From positions 64,596 through 128,595 of the forward strand of contig JAVKIA010000002.1 of assembly GCA_031459715.1 (NCBI GenBank): 64,000 nucleotides of DNA. Reading direction: 5' to 3'. The notes under the pieces were generated by a model that saw only the letters and a list, made by a program, of their open reading frames with translations, did no database searches and was not told the DNA's origin. This DNA comes from Armatimonadota bacterium. Lineage in GTDB: Bacteria; Sysuimicrobiota; Sysuimicrobiia; Sysuimicrobiales; Humicultoraceae. Shown in pieces: positions 9,012 to 18,274 of this stretch (position 1 is the first letter of the stretch; every line of letters starts with the position of its first letter). A program made the position numbers and the translations under genes.

Positions 9012-10004
9012 CTAAGCCGCCCTGACCTCCCGCCGGCGGCGCAGCAGTGAGGCGGGCAGACTGTACCGGTACAGCGTCCCGGTGGGATCCGGGATCTGCT
9101 GGAAGATGCGCACGATCTCCTCCCCGGCGTTGCTGGCCACGATGGAGGCCAGGGCCGAGAGGGCCTTGCCGCCGTAGTCACGCACCCGGCTGGTGGGCCC
9201 GAAGCACCCCGAGCAGGGCATGTTGCCCTTGACGCACAGCGCCCCACAGCCCGCCCGCGTGGCCGGGCCCAGGCAGAGCAGCCCCTGCGCCAGCAGGCAC
9301 GTCCCCTCGTCGACCAGTACCTGGTGTGGCCGCTTGAACTCCACCAGGCCCAGGCGCTCCGGCTTGGAATCCTTGCGCGGGCACTCCTCGCACAGCGCCT
9401 GGTCGGGGGCGAGGACCGATCCCCGCGCCGGCAGCTCGCCGCGCAGCAGGGCCCGAACCGCCTGCAGGATGATGTTGGGCGTGGGCGGGCAGCCGGGGAG
9501 GTAGTAGTCCACCGGGACCACCTGGTCCAGGGTGCGCACGGTGTCGAAGAAGCCGGGGAGGGTGAGGGGACGGCCGTCGTCCTCGTAGCGCACCTGGGGC
9601 AGGACGCCGTCCGGGTTGTCGGTGCTGGGCGACTCCAGGTAGACCCGGCGGAAGATGCTCTCCCGGTCCCAGAGGTTGGCCAGCCCGGGAATCCCGCCCA
9701 GATGGGCACAGGCGCCGAAGGCAATCACCAGCTTCGACTTCTGCCGCAGCAGCTGCGCCATCTCCGCCTGCTCCGTGGTGCGCACCGCCCCGTTGATGAA
9801 CGACGCCGCCAGGGATCCGTCCTCCATGGCCTCCACGTCCCGGCGCTTGAAGTCCAGGGCCACCGGCCAGAAGGCGATGTCCACCGCGCCCACCACCTCC
9901 AGGATGGCCTCGGCCAGGTCCACTACGGCCTCCTCGCAGCCGCCGCAGGAGGCGCACCAGTAGAAGGCCACCTTGGGCTTGCCCGTTTGCGGCGCATCCG
10001 CCAT
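9012..10004 (-). CDS. mvhG: [NiFe] hydrogenase small subunit, MvhG-like
   Basis: A 330-residue electron-transfer subunit with FYWCASCGGCEEAVVDL (proximal cluster, near residues 15-31), GACAHLGGIPGL, CEECPRKDSKPE, and CLLAQGLLCLGPATRAGCG ... GNMPCSGCFGPTS for the other clusters. There is no Tat signal. The ATG at 10002-10004 overlaps the mvhD stop by one base, which fixes the start although the frame is open further upstream. Confidence 0.94.
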   Translation of the reverse strand: MADAPQTGKPKVAFYWCASCGGCEEAVVDLAEAILEVVGAVDIAFWPVALDFKRRDVEAMEDGSLAASFINGAVRTTEQAEMAQLLRQKSKLVIAFGACAHLGGIPGLANLWDRESIFRRVYLESPSTDNPDGVLPQVRYEDDGRPLTLPGFFDTVRTLDQVVPVDYYLPGCPPTPNIILQAVRALLRGELPARGSVLAPDQALCEECPRKDSKPERLGLVEFKRPHQVLVDEGTCLLAQGLLCLGPATRAGCGALCVKGNMPCSGCFGPTSRVRDYGGKALSALASIVASNAGEEIVRIFQQIPDPTGTLYRYSLPASLLRRRREVRAA

Positions 10005-10504
10005 CAGGCCGCCACCTCCTCTCGCTGCCGCGGCACCGGGACCTCCTGCGGCACCTCCAGCCGCAGCGGCCCCAGAGCGCGCACCTGCTCCACCATTTCG
10101 TTGACCACCGCCCGCACCCGCTCCGCCTCCGAGGCCGAGATCCACTCCAGGCGGAAGCGCTGCGGCTCGATGCCCAGGGTGGCCAGCACCTGGCGCAGGA
10201 GCGTGTAGCGGCGCAGGGTCTTGTAGTTGCCCTCCTGGTAGTGGCAGTCCCCGGGATGGCAGCCGCCGATGAGCACCCCGTCCGCGCCGCGGGCGAAGGC
10301 CTCCAGCACGAACTGGGGATCGACCCGCCCCGAGCACATAGTGCGGATGACCCGCACGTTGGGAGCGTACTTCATCCGGGAGGTCCCCGCCAGGTCGGCG
10401 GCGATGTAGGTGCACCAGTTGCAGAAAAAGGCGACGATCCTGGGCTCGAAACCTTCCGGCGCCGCCCGCGCCCCGCCTTCCGTAGTGTGTGTTGCCTCAG
10501 GCAT
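10004..10504 (-). CDS. mvhD: MvhD/FlpD-type Fe-S protein linking hydrogenase to HdrA
   Basis: A 166-residue [2Fe-2S] protein of the MvhD/FrhD family that forms the electrical contact between hydrogenase and HdrA. The family cysteines are present in FFCNWCTYIAADLAGTSRM, RVIRTMCSGRVDP and GGCHPGDCHYQEGNY. The start overlaps the hdrA stop by 8 bases. The C-terminal helix ends in a short basic stretch. Its position between hdrA and mvhG repeats the order of the proteins in the known complex. Confidence 0.93.
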   Translation of the reverse strand: MPEATHTTEGGARAAPEGFEPRIVAFFCNWCTYIAADLAGTSRMKYAPNVRVIRTMCSGRVDPQFVLEAFARGADGVLIGGCHPGDCHYQEGNYKTLRRYTLLRQVLATLGIEPQRFRLEWISASEAERVRAVVNEMVEQVRALGPLRLEVPQEVPVPRQREEVAA

Positions 10505-12497
10505 GGGTCAGCACCCCCTCGATCTCCTCGAAGATGGCCTCGTCCTCGAAGAGGTTCTGCTTGATGGACCCCGAAGGGCAGGCGGCGACACAGACCCCGC
10601 ACCCCTTGCACAGCACCTCGTTGATCTGGGCCTTCTTCGTCTCGGCCACAAAGCTGATGGCGTTGTAGGGACACAGGGGGATGCAGGTCTTGCAGCCGGA
10701 GCAGTCCTCCTCCACCACGTAGGCGGTGTAGGGCTCCAGCTCCACCGCCCCGGCGTCGATCAGGGCCAGGGCTTCCGCGGCGGCCGCCCCCGCCTGGGCC
10801 ACGCTGTCGGGGATGTCCTTGGGGCCCTGGCAGGCTCCCGCCAGGAAGATCCCGTCGGTGAAGGTGGACACCGGGGCCAGCTTGGGGTGTCGCTCCAGGA
10901 ACCACCCCTCGGTGGAGCAGCTGATGTTGAACAGGCGGCGCACCTCTTGGGCATCCGGGCGTGGCTCCAGCCCCACGGAGAGCACCACCATGTCCACGGG
11001 GATCTTGCGCACCTTGCCCAGCAAGGTGTCCTCCACCTGCACCACCAGCCGCCCATCTCCGCCAGGGTAGAGGTCGGCCACCTTCCCCCGGATGAAGTGG
11101 GTGCCCTCCTCCTGCACTCGGTTGTAGAACTCCTCGAAGCTCTTGCCCGGGGCGCGGATGTCGATGTAGAAGTTGTAGACCTCCGCCTGGGTCTTCTCCT
11201 TGATCAGGTGGGCCAGCTTCAGGGAGTACATGCAGCAGACCCGGGAGCAGTAGCGGTTGGTGTTCTCGTCCCGGCTGCCCACGCAGTGGATGATGGCCAC
11301 GCTCTCCGGCCGCCGGCCATTGCGCAGCACCACCTCACCTCCGGTGGGCCCGGCGGCGTTTACCAGCCGCTCCACCTCCAGCGCCGTGTACACCTGCGGA
11401 TAGGTGCCGTAGCCGTAGTAGGGGATGCGCCGGGCGTCGAAGATCTTGAAGCCGGTGGCCAGGATGATGGCCCCCACCCGGATGGTCTCCAGACGCTCCT
11501 GCTGGCTGAAGTCGATGGCCCCCCGCTCCCCGCAGGCCTCCACGCAGGTCTTCTTGCACTTCCCGCTCTTGAACTCGATGCAGGCCTCCCGGTCGATGAC
11601 CACCACCTGAGGCACGGCCTGAGGGAAGGGCATGTAGATGGGTTTGCGCCGGGACAGCCCCAGGTTGAACTCGTCAGGCGTCTTCCCTTCCTTGTAGACG
11701 CAGGCCTCGATGCACTCCCGACAGCCCACGCAGAGGTCCTCGTTGACGTAGCGCGGCTTGCGGCGCACGGTCACCTGGTAGTTCCCCACATAGCCGCCGA
11801 CCTGCGTCACCTCCGAGTAGGTCCACAGGGTGATGTTGGGGTGGGCCTTCACCGCGGTCATCTTCGGGGTGAGGATGCAGGCCGCGCAGTCCAGGGTGGG
11901 GAAGGTCTTGTCGAACATGGCCATGTGCCCGCCGATGGTGGGCTCCCGCTCCACCAGGTAGACGTGCTTGCCGGCGTTGGCCAGGGTCAGGGCAGCGTGG
12001 ATCCCGGCTATCCCCCCGCCCACCACCAGCACGTCGGGGTTGATGGTCACCCGCCGCCGCTCCAGGGGGCGGTGCAGGGCCACACGGCGCACGGCCGCCC
12101 GGATGAGGTCCCCGGCCTTGGCCGTGGCCGCCTCCCGGTCTTCGTGCACCCAGGAGTCGTGCTCGCGGATGTTCACCATCTGCACCTGGAAGGGGTTTAG
12201 GCCGCCACGGGCGGCGGCGCCGCGGAAGGTGTGCTCGTGCAGCAGCGGCGAGCAGGAAGCCACCACCACACGCTGCAGGCGGTGCTCGGCGATATCCTTG
12301 ACGATGAGCTCCTGGCCGGGGTCGGAGCACATGTAGCGGTAGTCCCGCGCCACTACCACCCCGGGCAGCGTGGTCGAATAGGCTGAGAGCGCCTGCACGT
12401 CCACGGTGCCGGCGATGTTGGTGCCGCAGTGGCAGATGTAGACGCCGATCCGGGGTCTGCCGTTGGGACCTCCAACTCCTTCCGCCATATGCATCAT
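10497..12497 (-). CDS. hdrA: Heterodisulfide reductase subunit A (flavin-based bifurcating subunit)
   Basis: A 666-residue FAD and multi-[4Fe-4S] protein, the site of electron bifurcation in HdrABC. In order: YICHCGTNIAGTVDV (N-terminal Fe-S region), the FAD motif VLVVGGGIAGIHAALTLA (about residues 155-172), EREPTIGGHMAMFDK and TLDCAACILTPKM, the inserted ferredoxin motif CVGCRECIEAC, and two C-terminal ferredoxin motifs CSGCKTCIPLCPYNA and CKGCGVCVAACPSGS. The frame is open to 12839, but the ATG at 12497 overlaps the upstream stop (ATGA) and starts the conserved sequence. Size matches methanogen HdrA rather than the fused HdrA-like proteins. Confidence 0.95.
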   Translation of the reverse strand: MMHMAEGVGGPNGRPRIGVYICHCGTNIAGTVDVQALSAYSTTLPGVVVARDYRYMCSDPGQELIVKDIAEHRLQRVVVASCSPLLHEHTFRGAAARGGLNPFQVQMVNIREHDSWVHEDREAATAKAGDLIRAAVRRVALHRPLERRRVTINPDVLVVGGGIAGIHAALTLANAGKHVYLVEREPTIGGHMAMFDKTFPTLDCAACILTPKMTAVKAHPNITLWTYSEVTQVGGYVGNYQVTVRRKPRYVNEDLCVGCRECIEACVYKEGKTPDEFNLGLSRRKPIYMPFPQAVPQVVVIDREACIEFKSGKCKKTCVEACGERGAIDFSQQERLETIRVGAIILATGFKIFDARRIPYYGYGTYPQVYTALEVERLVNAAGPTGGEVVLRNGRRPESVAIIHCVGSRDENTNRYCSRVCCMYSLKLAHLIKEKTQAEVYNFYIDIRAPGKSFEEFYNRVQEEGTHFIRGKVADLYPGGDGRLVVQVEDTLLGKVRKIPVDMVVLSVGLEPRPDAQEVRRLFNISCSTEGWFLERHPKLAPVSTFTDGIFLAGACQGPKDIPDSVAQAGAAAAEALALIDAGAVELEPYTAYVVEEDCSGCKTCIPLCPYNAISFVAETKKAQINEVLCKGCGVCVAACPSGSIKQNLFEDEAIFEEIEGVLTHA

Positions 12498-14602
12498 CCC
12501 TCCGAGGGAGCTGTGGCCTCGTCCACCAGCTCCACCACGTCCCTGATGGTCAGCTTCCCCTCCAATCCGGTGGTCTTCAGGGCATCCTGAAACATGACGC
12601 GGTCCTTGGGGCAGGCCACCACCAGGGTGTCCACCCCCAGCGCGGCCGCCTCCCGCACGCGGCTCTCCGCGGGACGCTCTCTGACTCCCGGAACCTCCTC
12701 CATCCAGATCCTCCCCCCGCCGGCACCGCAGCAGTAGCTGCCGCGGCGGTTGCGTCGCATCTCCCGCAGCTCCACCCCCAGGGCCCGCAGCACCCGGCGC
12801 GGCGGGTCGTAGATCCCGTTGCCCCGTCCCAGGTAGCATGGGTCGTGGTAGGTGGCACGCAGCCGCAGCGGCCGGGCCACCCTAAGGCCACCTGTCCGCA
12901 GCAGCTCCTCCACCACCTCGGAGTGGTGGCGCACGGGCGGAGGGCCCTGTCCGTCGCCGGCGAGGGCGTACTCGTTGCGCAGCGCGTGCAAGGTGTGCGG
13001 GTCGGTGGTGAGCAGGCGGCGGAAACGCGCCCTGGCCAGCGCCTGCAGGTTCTTCTCCCGCAGCATCTCGAAAAGGCCCTCCTCGCCGGCACGACGCGCG
13101 TCAGTGCCGGCGTTGCGCTCCTCCTCGTAAAGGATGGCCACGTCCAGGCCGGCGCGGTGGAAGACCCGGGCCGCCGCCCGGGTGGCCGGCTGCACCCGCG
13201 GGTCGTAGGAGGCGTAGTCGCCGAGGAACCACAGGTAGTCGGCTGCCTCCTTCCGTGCATCTTTGAGGGAGAAGCCCAGCCCCTGCGTCCAGCGGGTGCG
13301 GGCGCGGGAGGGCTGCCCCATGGAGTTGCCGTAGCGGGACAGGTTCTGCAGAGCCGCCTGCAGGCGCTCTTCCACTTCGCCCTGCGCCACCAGGAAGCGT
13401 CGCAGCTGCAGGATGAGCTCAAACGGCGAAGCACCCACCGGGCACCGGTCGACGCAGCCCAGGCAGGCGGTACACGACCACAGCCAGTCCACCGGAACCA
13501 GGCTGACCCCGGGGGGGACCGGAGGGCCAGGATTGGCCGGGGCAACCGCCGGCGTCGCCGGTCTGCCCGCAGCAGGAGAGGCCAGTCGATCGGCCAGCCC
13601 GCGCAGCGCGAGCATGAAGTCTCTCGGGGACAGAGGAAACCCGCTCCCCGCCGCCGGGCAGGCGGCATGACACCGACCGCACCGGGTGCAGGCGTCCAGC
13701 ATGAGCAGCTCACCGCGGCTGAAGTCTTCCAGCCGGGTGTACGAAGGTGCCTCGCCGAGGATGGGTGCGCGGACCGTCCCGGGAGGGGCATTCCCTCCCA
13801 GGGCCAGGCTGAACCACCCGGCCACCATGTGCCAGGCCTTGCCGTAGGGGATGTAGGCAACAAACACCAGGGCCATCAGCGCGTGTGCCGACCAGGCGTA
13901 GGGAAAGGCCAACCGCGCGGCTTCCGGGGCCAAGCCTACCCCGAGCAGCACCTGTGCCAGGCCCCACCCGGCAAACGACACTCGTTCGAAGGCCGGCTGT
14001 GTGGTGCTGATGCGCAGCGCTTCCACCACGAACCCGCCCAGGCCCACAGAGAGCAGCAACAAGAGGAACAGCCAGTCCTCACGCACCAGTGACCGGGGCG
14101 AATACGGCGTATCCGCCGAGGACCTGTACCTCAACTGGGGTGGAGGAAACACCCAGCGGCGCAGGGCAAACATTACCAGACCGCCAAGCAATGCCAGGCC
14201 AAAGAGGTCTGCGGCGAGAGAGAAGCCCAGGTAGAACGCCCCGGAGAGGAACCTCCACTGGGGAGCCAGCGGCTTGAGCAGGTCGTTGTCTACCAGCACC
14301 AGGAGGGTGGCGACGAACAGCGCAGCAAATCCCCAGAAAACGGCCAGATGCGCCAGCCCCGGGTACAGATTTCCCTGCAGGACCGTCCGGTTCCCCAGGA
14401 TCGACAGGACCGCAGAGCCCAGTCGTCTCCAGGTCAGCCGCTCTTCAGGCTGCCGCCGGCCGCGGAGGTACTTGCGCACCTTAAAGTAGACGCCACGGAA
14501 GAACAGACCGAGTGCCCCGGCACTCAGGAGGTAGAAGACCACCACCAGCCAGGCAGGCAGCAGGAAGAACACCGGGCGTCCGATAAGCTCCGCGTCCGTC
14601 AT
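12494..14602 (-). CDS. Membrane EtfAB:quinone oxidoreductase, FadF/EMO type (heme b domain plus HdrD-like domain)
   Basis: A 702-residue fusion: an N-terminal NarI-like membrane domain of about five or six helices (residues 12-35, 75-105, 125-150, 180-205, 230-260), expected to hold heme b, followed by two ferredoxin motifs (CTRCGRCHAACPAAGS, CTACLGCVDRCPVGAS) and a CCG-type domain (YHDPCYLGRGNG ... GSYCCGAGGG). This is the layout known for EtfAB:menaquinone oxidoreductase. It directly follows etfBA with a one-base overlap, so electrons from acyl-CoA or other dehydrogenases are expected to flow Etf to this protein to quinone. Placement inside an Hdr-Mvh operon is unusual. Confidence 0.9.
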   Translation of the reverse strand: MTDAELIGRPVFFLLPAWLVVVFYLLSAGALGLFFRGVYFKVRKYLRGRRQPEERLTWRRLGSAVLSILGNRTVLQGNLYPGLAHLAVFWGFAALFVATLLVLVDNDLLKPLAPQWRFLSGAFYLGFSLAADLFGLALLGGLVMFALRRWVFPPPQLRYRSSADTPYSPRSLVREDWLFLLLLLSVGLGGFVVEALRISTTQPAFERVSFAGWGLAQVLLGVGLAPEAARLAFPYAWSAHALMALVFVAYIPYGKAWHMVAGWFSLALGGNAPPGTVRAPILGEAPSYTRLEDFSRGELLMLDACTRCGRCHAACPAAGSGFPLSPRDFMLALRGLADRLASPAAGRPATPAVAPANPGPPVPPGVSLVPVDWLWSCTACLGCVDRCPVGASPFELILQLRRFLVAQGEVEERLQAALQNLSRYGNSMGQPSRARTRWTQGLGFSLKDARKEAADYLWFLGDYASYDPRVQPATRAAARVFHRAGLDVAILYEEERNAGTDARRAGEEGLFEMLREKNLQALARARFRRLLTTDPHTLHALRNEYALAGDGQGPPPVRHHSEVVEELLRTGGLRVARPLRLRATYHDPCYLGRGNGIYDPPRRVLRALGVELREMRRNRRGSYCCGAGGGRIWMEEVPGVRERPAESRVREAAALGVDTLVVACPKDRVMFQDALKTTGLEGKLTIRDVVELVDEATAPSEG

Positions 14603-15588
14603 CAGCTCGCCGCCTTCTGCCGTGCGGCCCTTATCCGGTCGATCAGGAGCGGCACAATGTCAAACAGGTCGGCCGTCACCCCGTAGTGCGCGACTCCGAA
14701 GATGGGGGCCCGCGGATCGGTGTTGATGGCAATGATCAGCCTGGCGCGCTTCATCCCCTCCACGTGTTCCGGCGCTCCGCTGATGCCAAGGGCCAGATAC
14801 ATCTGGGGCTCCACGATCATCCCGGAGGTGCCGACCTGGCGGGATGCGGGCAGCCAGCCCTGGTCGACCACGGGCCGCGACCCACAGACGGCACCCCCCA
14901 GCGCTGCGGCCAGCTCTTCTGCCAGGGCCACGTTCTCCTGGCGCTGAATCCCTCGTCCCACGGCCACCAGAACGTCCTCCCGGGTGATGTCTACATCACC
15001 GGGCGGCGGCTCGGTGTAGCCGCGGAACTGGACCGGCGGCGTTGCCGGGAGGTCGACGGAGACCGCCGCGCATGGAGGCGTGCGATCAATCCGCCCCTGC
15101 TCCCGGGGGCGAGCTCCAGGCAGGATCCCCAGCACAACAGGCGTCCTTTCTGGGACCACGGCTGCCTCGACCTTTCCGCCGTAGAGCAGACAGCGGGCCA
15201 GGAGTCGCCCCTGGTCCAGGTGGACGTCCCGGCAGGAATTGATGCAGGACAATCCCAGTCGCGCCGCCAGTAGCGGTCCACACCCCATCAGGGCGTTCGT
15301 CTGGGGGATCAGCAGCGCCTCCGGCTGGCGCCGGGGAATGACCTGCGCCAGGACCAGAGCATAGAGATCCGGTTCTGGTTCCCCCAGCGCGGTGTTCTCG
15401 GCGACCAGAACGCCGTCGGCGGCTCCCAACGAGGGAGGCACCTCGGCAACGCCGGGCCCCAGCAAGACTGCCTGAAGACTTCCGCCCGTGGCTGTGGCGA
15501 GTTCGCGACCAAGCGCCAGCACCTCGTACGTCACGTCGGTGACCTGGCCCCGCCACTGTTCCACCAGCACCCAGATGTCCCCGGCCAT
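14602..15588 (-). CDS. etfA: Electron transfer flavoprotein alpha subunit
   Basis: FAD-carrying subunit, 328 residues from the ATG at 15586-15588 (MAGDIWVLVEQWRG); a GTG nine bases upstream is an alternative. The C-terminal FAD domain is clear: RPVVDQGWLPASRQVGTSG, MYLALGISGAPEHVEGM and IAINTDPRAPIFGVAHYG. The stop overlaps the membrane oxidoreductase start by one base. Whether the pair bifurcates cannot be decided from sequence by eye; the neighbouring quinone oxidoreductase favours a quinone-linked Etf. Confidence 0.94.
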   Translation of the reverse strand: MAGDIWVLVEQWRGQVTDVTYEVLALGRELATATGGSLQAVLLGPGVAEVPPSLGAADGVLVAENTALGEPEPDLYALVLAQVIPRRQPEALLIPQTNALMGCGPLLAARLGLSCINSCRDVHLDQGRLLARCLLYGGKVEAAVVPERTPVVLGILPGARPREQGRIDRTPPCAAVSVDLPATPPVQFRGYTEPPPGDVDITREDVLVAVGRGIQRQENVALAEELAAALGGAVCGSRPVVDQGWLPASRQVGTSGMIVEPQMYLALGISGAPEHVEGMKRARLIIAINTDPRAPIFGVAHYGVTADLFDIVPLLIDRIRAARQKAAS

Positions 15589-15601
15589 CTGCCTCACCGC
15601 C

Positions 15602-16384
15602 TCAGACCAGCCCGCGTTCTCGCAGGAGGTCGCAGATCTGTGCGGCGACCTCCTCGGGCGACCCTTCCAGCATCACGGCGCCACCGCCAACCTGCGGCTT
15701 GCTCAACTGGAGCACCTCCAGATGCGCCGGCTCCTCCTCTACCGCCGCCGGCAGCACCTCCAGGCGCTGAGCCTTCATGGCCGCGCGCACCCTGGCTACC
15801 GGCACGTAGCGCGGCGGCTTCTCGGCGGACTGAACGCCCAGGACCACCGGCAGCCGCACCTCGAAGGTGCCGGTGACGCCTCCGGCGTACTCGCGCGCCA
15901 CGACGGCCTCATGCCCGGCCGGGTCAACCTCCACCCGGGAAACCATGCTGACATAGGGCAGCTCCAGCAGCCGGGCCACCACAGGACCGGTCTGGCCGTC
16001 CAGGTCGTCGATAGCCTGTACGCCGGTGAGGATGAGGTCCGCGGGCAGCAGCCCCGGCGTTACGCGCAGGGTCCTGGCCAGGGCCGCAGCGGCTGCCCAG
16101 GTGCTCATCCCCGGCTCCACCCCGGAGACCTTCACCGCCCGGTCCGCGCCCTTGGCCAGGGCGGTGAAGAGGACGTCGTCCACCTCGGGAACGTCCAGGG
16201 CCACGGCGGTGACGGTCCCCCCGTAGCGCTCCTTGAGCAGAAGCGCCTCCTCCAGGGCATGCTCGTCCCGCTCGCTGACCACCAGACGCACCGAGCTCGG
16301 ATCCAGCGACCGTCCGTCCGCAGCGATCTCCGGCTCTTCCACCACGTCCGGGACCAGCTTGAGCAGCACCAGCACCTTCACCAT
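15602..16384 (-). CDS. etfB: Electron transfer flavoprotein beta subunit
   Basis: A 260-residue nucleotide-binding partner of EtfA. MVKVLVLLKLVPDVVEEPEI is the typical N-terminus, with SERDEHALEEALLLKE near residues 37-52 and the nucleotide-binding stretch TGVQAIDDLDGQTGPVVA near 120-137. It lies 28 bases downstream of hdrB and 13 bases upstream of etfA, within the same run of genes, which argues for co-expression of Etf with HdrABC. Confidence 0.94.
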   Translation of the reverse strand: MVKVLVLLKLVPDVVEEPEIAADGRSLDPSSVRLVVSERDEHALEEALLLKERYGGTVTAVALDVPEVDDVLFTALAKGADRAVKVSGVEPGMSTWAAAAALARTLRVTPGLLPADLILTGVQAIDDLDGQTGPVVARLLELPYVSMVSRVEVDPAGHEAVVAREYAGGVTGTFEVRLPVVLGVQSAEKPPRYVPVARVRAAMKAQRLEVLPAAVEEEPAHLEVLQLSKPQVGGGAVMLEGSPEEVAAQICDLLRERGLV

Positions 16385-16412
16385 GCCACCTGCCTCCTCA
16401 CCCCTCCGGCCA

Positions 16413-17285
16413 TCATCCCGCCACCTTTGCCAGCACCGGGGCCGGGGAAACCAGCTCCGTGCCCACGCCCAGCCGCTGCGGCGGGATCCCCAGCGCCAGC
16501 CCCACCAGTTGCGTGAAGTAGAGGACGGGCAGGCGGAAGCCGGTGCCGAAGGTCCGATTGACCTGCCGCTGGTAGCACTCCAGGTTCACCTGGCACAGGG
16601 GGCAGGCGGTGGCCACCACCTCCGCGTCGTGGTCTGCCGCGTCCTGCAGCAGGGCGTAAACCATGCTTAGAGCCGCGGGCCGGTGGGTGACGATCAGCGA
16701 GCCCCCGCAGCAGCGGTCCCGCAGGGGGAACTCTACCGGGGTGGCGCCGATGGCGGTCAGGAGATCCTCGAAGAAGCGAGGTGCCTCTTCTCTCGCCCCG
16801 GGCTTGTGCGGCCGCAGGATCTGGCAACCGTAGTATGGGGCGACACGCAGGCCGGCAAGCGGCCGGGTGACGCGCCTGCGGATCTCTGTCAGGCCCACCT
16901 CCTGCACCAGGACCTCCAGCAGGTGACGCACGTGCACGGTCCCCCGGAACTGCAGCCCGTCCTCGGCCAGGGCCGTGTTCACGTGCTCCGCCAGGTCGGG
17001 GTCCTGTCGCAGGTGCTCCCGGGCGAAGTACATGTTCTTGTAGCAGCCGCTGCAGGGCGTGACCACGTCCAGCCCCTGCTGCTCCGCCAGGGCCAGGTTG
17101 CGTGCGGAGAGGGTGGTGGCCAGCAGCTCGTCGATGTGGAAGTAAGCCGTGGCCCCGCAGCAGTTCCAGTCCTCCAGTTCGCGCAGCTCCACCCCCAGCG
17201 CCCGCGCCGTCTCCATCGCCGAGCGGTGATAGGACGCGGCCATTCGTTCCAGGGAGCACCCGGGGTAGTAGCTGTAGGCCCTCAT
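16413..17285 (-). CDS. hdrB: Heterodisulfide reductase subunit B
   Basis: A 290-residue protein with two complete CCG motifs, each built of Cys, then CCG, then CxxC: the first around YYPGCSLERM ... WNCCGATAYF ... TPCSGCYKNM, the second around YYGCQILRP ... RDRCCGGSLI ... TACPLCQVNL. These bind the noncubane [4Fe-4S] clusters that reduce disulfide-type substrates in HdrB. The ATG at 17283-17285 overlaps the hdrC stop (ATGA). The physiological disulfide or alternative acceptor is unknown in a bacterium lacking coenzyme M and B. Confidence 0.94.
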   Translation of the reverse strand: MRAYSYYPGCSLERMAASYHRSAMETARALGVELRELEDWNCCGATAYFHIDELLATTLSARNLALAEQQGLDVVTPCSGCYKNMYFAREHLRQDPDLAEHVNTALAEDGLQFRGTVHVRHLLEVLVQEVGLTEIRRRVTRPLAGLRVAPYYGCQILRPHKPGAREEAPRFFEDLLTAIGATPVEFPLRDRCCGGSLIVTHRPAALSMVYALLQDAADHDAEVVATACPLCQVNLECYQRQVNRTFGTGFRLPVLYFTQLVGLALGIPPQRLGVGTELVSPAPVLAKVAG

Positions 17286-17845
17286 GCCAGCCCTCCTGCC
17301 GGCAGGATCTGTCCGATCACCCGCCGCAACCGGTCCACGCGCCTGATGCGCCGCGGCAGCAGGGGCAGCCGCCCCCGCCGCAGCAGCCCCAGCGCCGTGC
17401 GCACTTCGTCCAGCAGGTCGCGCAGGCCGCGCCGCAGGAGGTAGGGAGCGGCCAGAGCGGGCTCGTAGGAGCGGCCGTAGCGGGTGATCAGGCGGACGAA
17501 GCGGCGGGAAAAGTCCGCGCCCGGGGGGACCCGGCGGTAGTGGTTGCGCCAGAGGGCGTAGCGCTTCAGCCCGTACATCATCGCCGCCACGTCGATCCCC
17601 TGGGGACACTTCACGCTGCAGGCGTAGCAGGAGGCGCAGGCCCAGTAGGCGTTGCTGGCCAGGACTGCCGTCTTCTGCCCGGCCCGAATCATGGCAATGA
17701 TCGCCCGGGGAGAATGCTGCATGAAGGCCACCGCCGGGCAGGTCCCGGAGCAGAGCCCACACTGGATGCACGCCTGCACCGGATTGCTGTCCATGACGTA
17801 GAAGAGGTTGGCGATCTCCTGCTCGAAGGTCAGCGCCCGGGCCAT
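17282..17845 (-). CDS. hdrC: Heterodisulfide reductase subunit C
   Basis: A 187-residue protein with two [4Fe-4S] motifs, CIQCGLCSGTCPAVAF near residues 26-41 and CASCYACSVKCPQGIDV near 70-86, which connect HdrA to HdrB. The C-terminal third is Arg-rich and extends beyond the minimal family length. It starts 9 bases after the receiver-domain gene and overlaps hdrB. Confidence 0.93.
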   Translation of the reverse strand: MARALTFEQEIANLFYVMDSNPVQACIQCGLCSGTCPAVAFMQHSPRAIIAMIRAGQKTAVLASNAYWACASCYACSVKCPQGIDVAAMMYGLKRYALWRNHYRRVPPGADFSRRFVRLITRYGRSYEPALAAPYLLRRGLRDLLDEVRTALGLLRRGRLPLLPRRIRRVDRLRRVIGQILPAGGLA

Positions 17846-17854
17846 GCTCGCTTC

Positions 17855-18274
17855 CTACCCCGCCTCCCGCCGGGCGGCGGCTGCCTGCAGCAGCGCCCGC
17901 ACCCGATCCAGAAGCAGCTCCGGGTCCACGGGCTTCTCCATCAGCTCGTCCACAGGGAGGATGTGCGGGTGGACCGCCTGTCCCGGGAACAGGAAGGCGA
18001 TCTGCTCCCGGATGCCGGTGATGATCAGGGTGGGAATCCGGGAAAGCTGGGGGTCCTTGCGCATCTTCCGCGCCAGCATCACCCCTTCCGCTCCCCGGCC
18101 CATGAGGATGTCCAGCAGAAGCAGGTCGGGGGGACGGCGCTTCAACGTCTCAAACCCGCTTCGGGGATTGTAGGCGGCCTCCACCTCGTACCCCGCCCCC
18201 TCAAGCACCCCGCGGATTGCATCCACGAATTCCGGGTCGTCGTCGATGATCAGCAGCCTGGCCTTCTCCTTCAT
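17855..18274 (-). CDS. Single-domain response regulator (receiver only)
   Basis: A 139-residue receiver domain with no output domain: LLIIDDDPEF (acidic pocket), LLLLDILMG (phospho-acceptor Asp near residue 55), LIITGI (Thr) and EKPVDPELL (Lys). A stretch before the conserved Lys (QIAFLFPGQAVHPHILPVDEL) is longer than usual. It overlaps the hybrid kinase stop (ATGA) and sits directly before hdrC. It could be a phosphate sink, a relay intermediate, or a regulator acting by protein contact. Confidence 0.9.
   Translation of the reverse strand: MKEKARLLIIDDDPEFVDAIRGVLEGAGYEVEAAYNPRSGFETLKRRPPDLLLLDILMGRGAEGVMLARKMRKDPQLSRIPTLIITGIREQIAFLFPGQAVHPHILPVDELMEKPVDPELLLDRVRALLQAAAARREAG

Noticed and set aside
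16413-17285. A longer hdrB start (frame open to 17771)
   Set aside because: The extension lies over hdrC in another frame; the ATGA overlap at 17285 and the conserved start MRAYSYYPGC fix the start.
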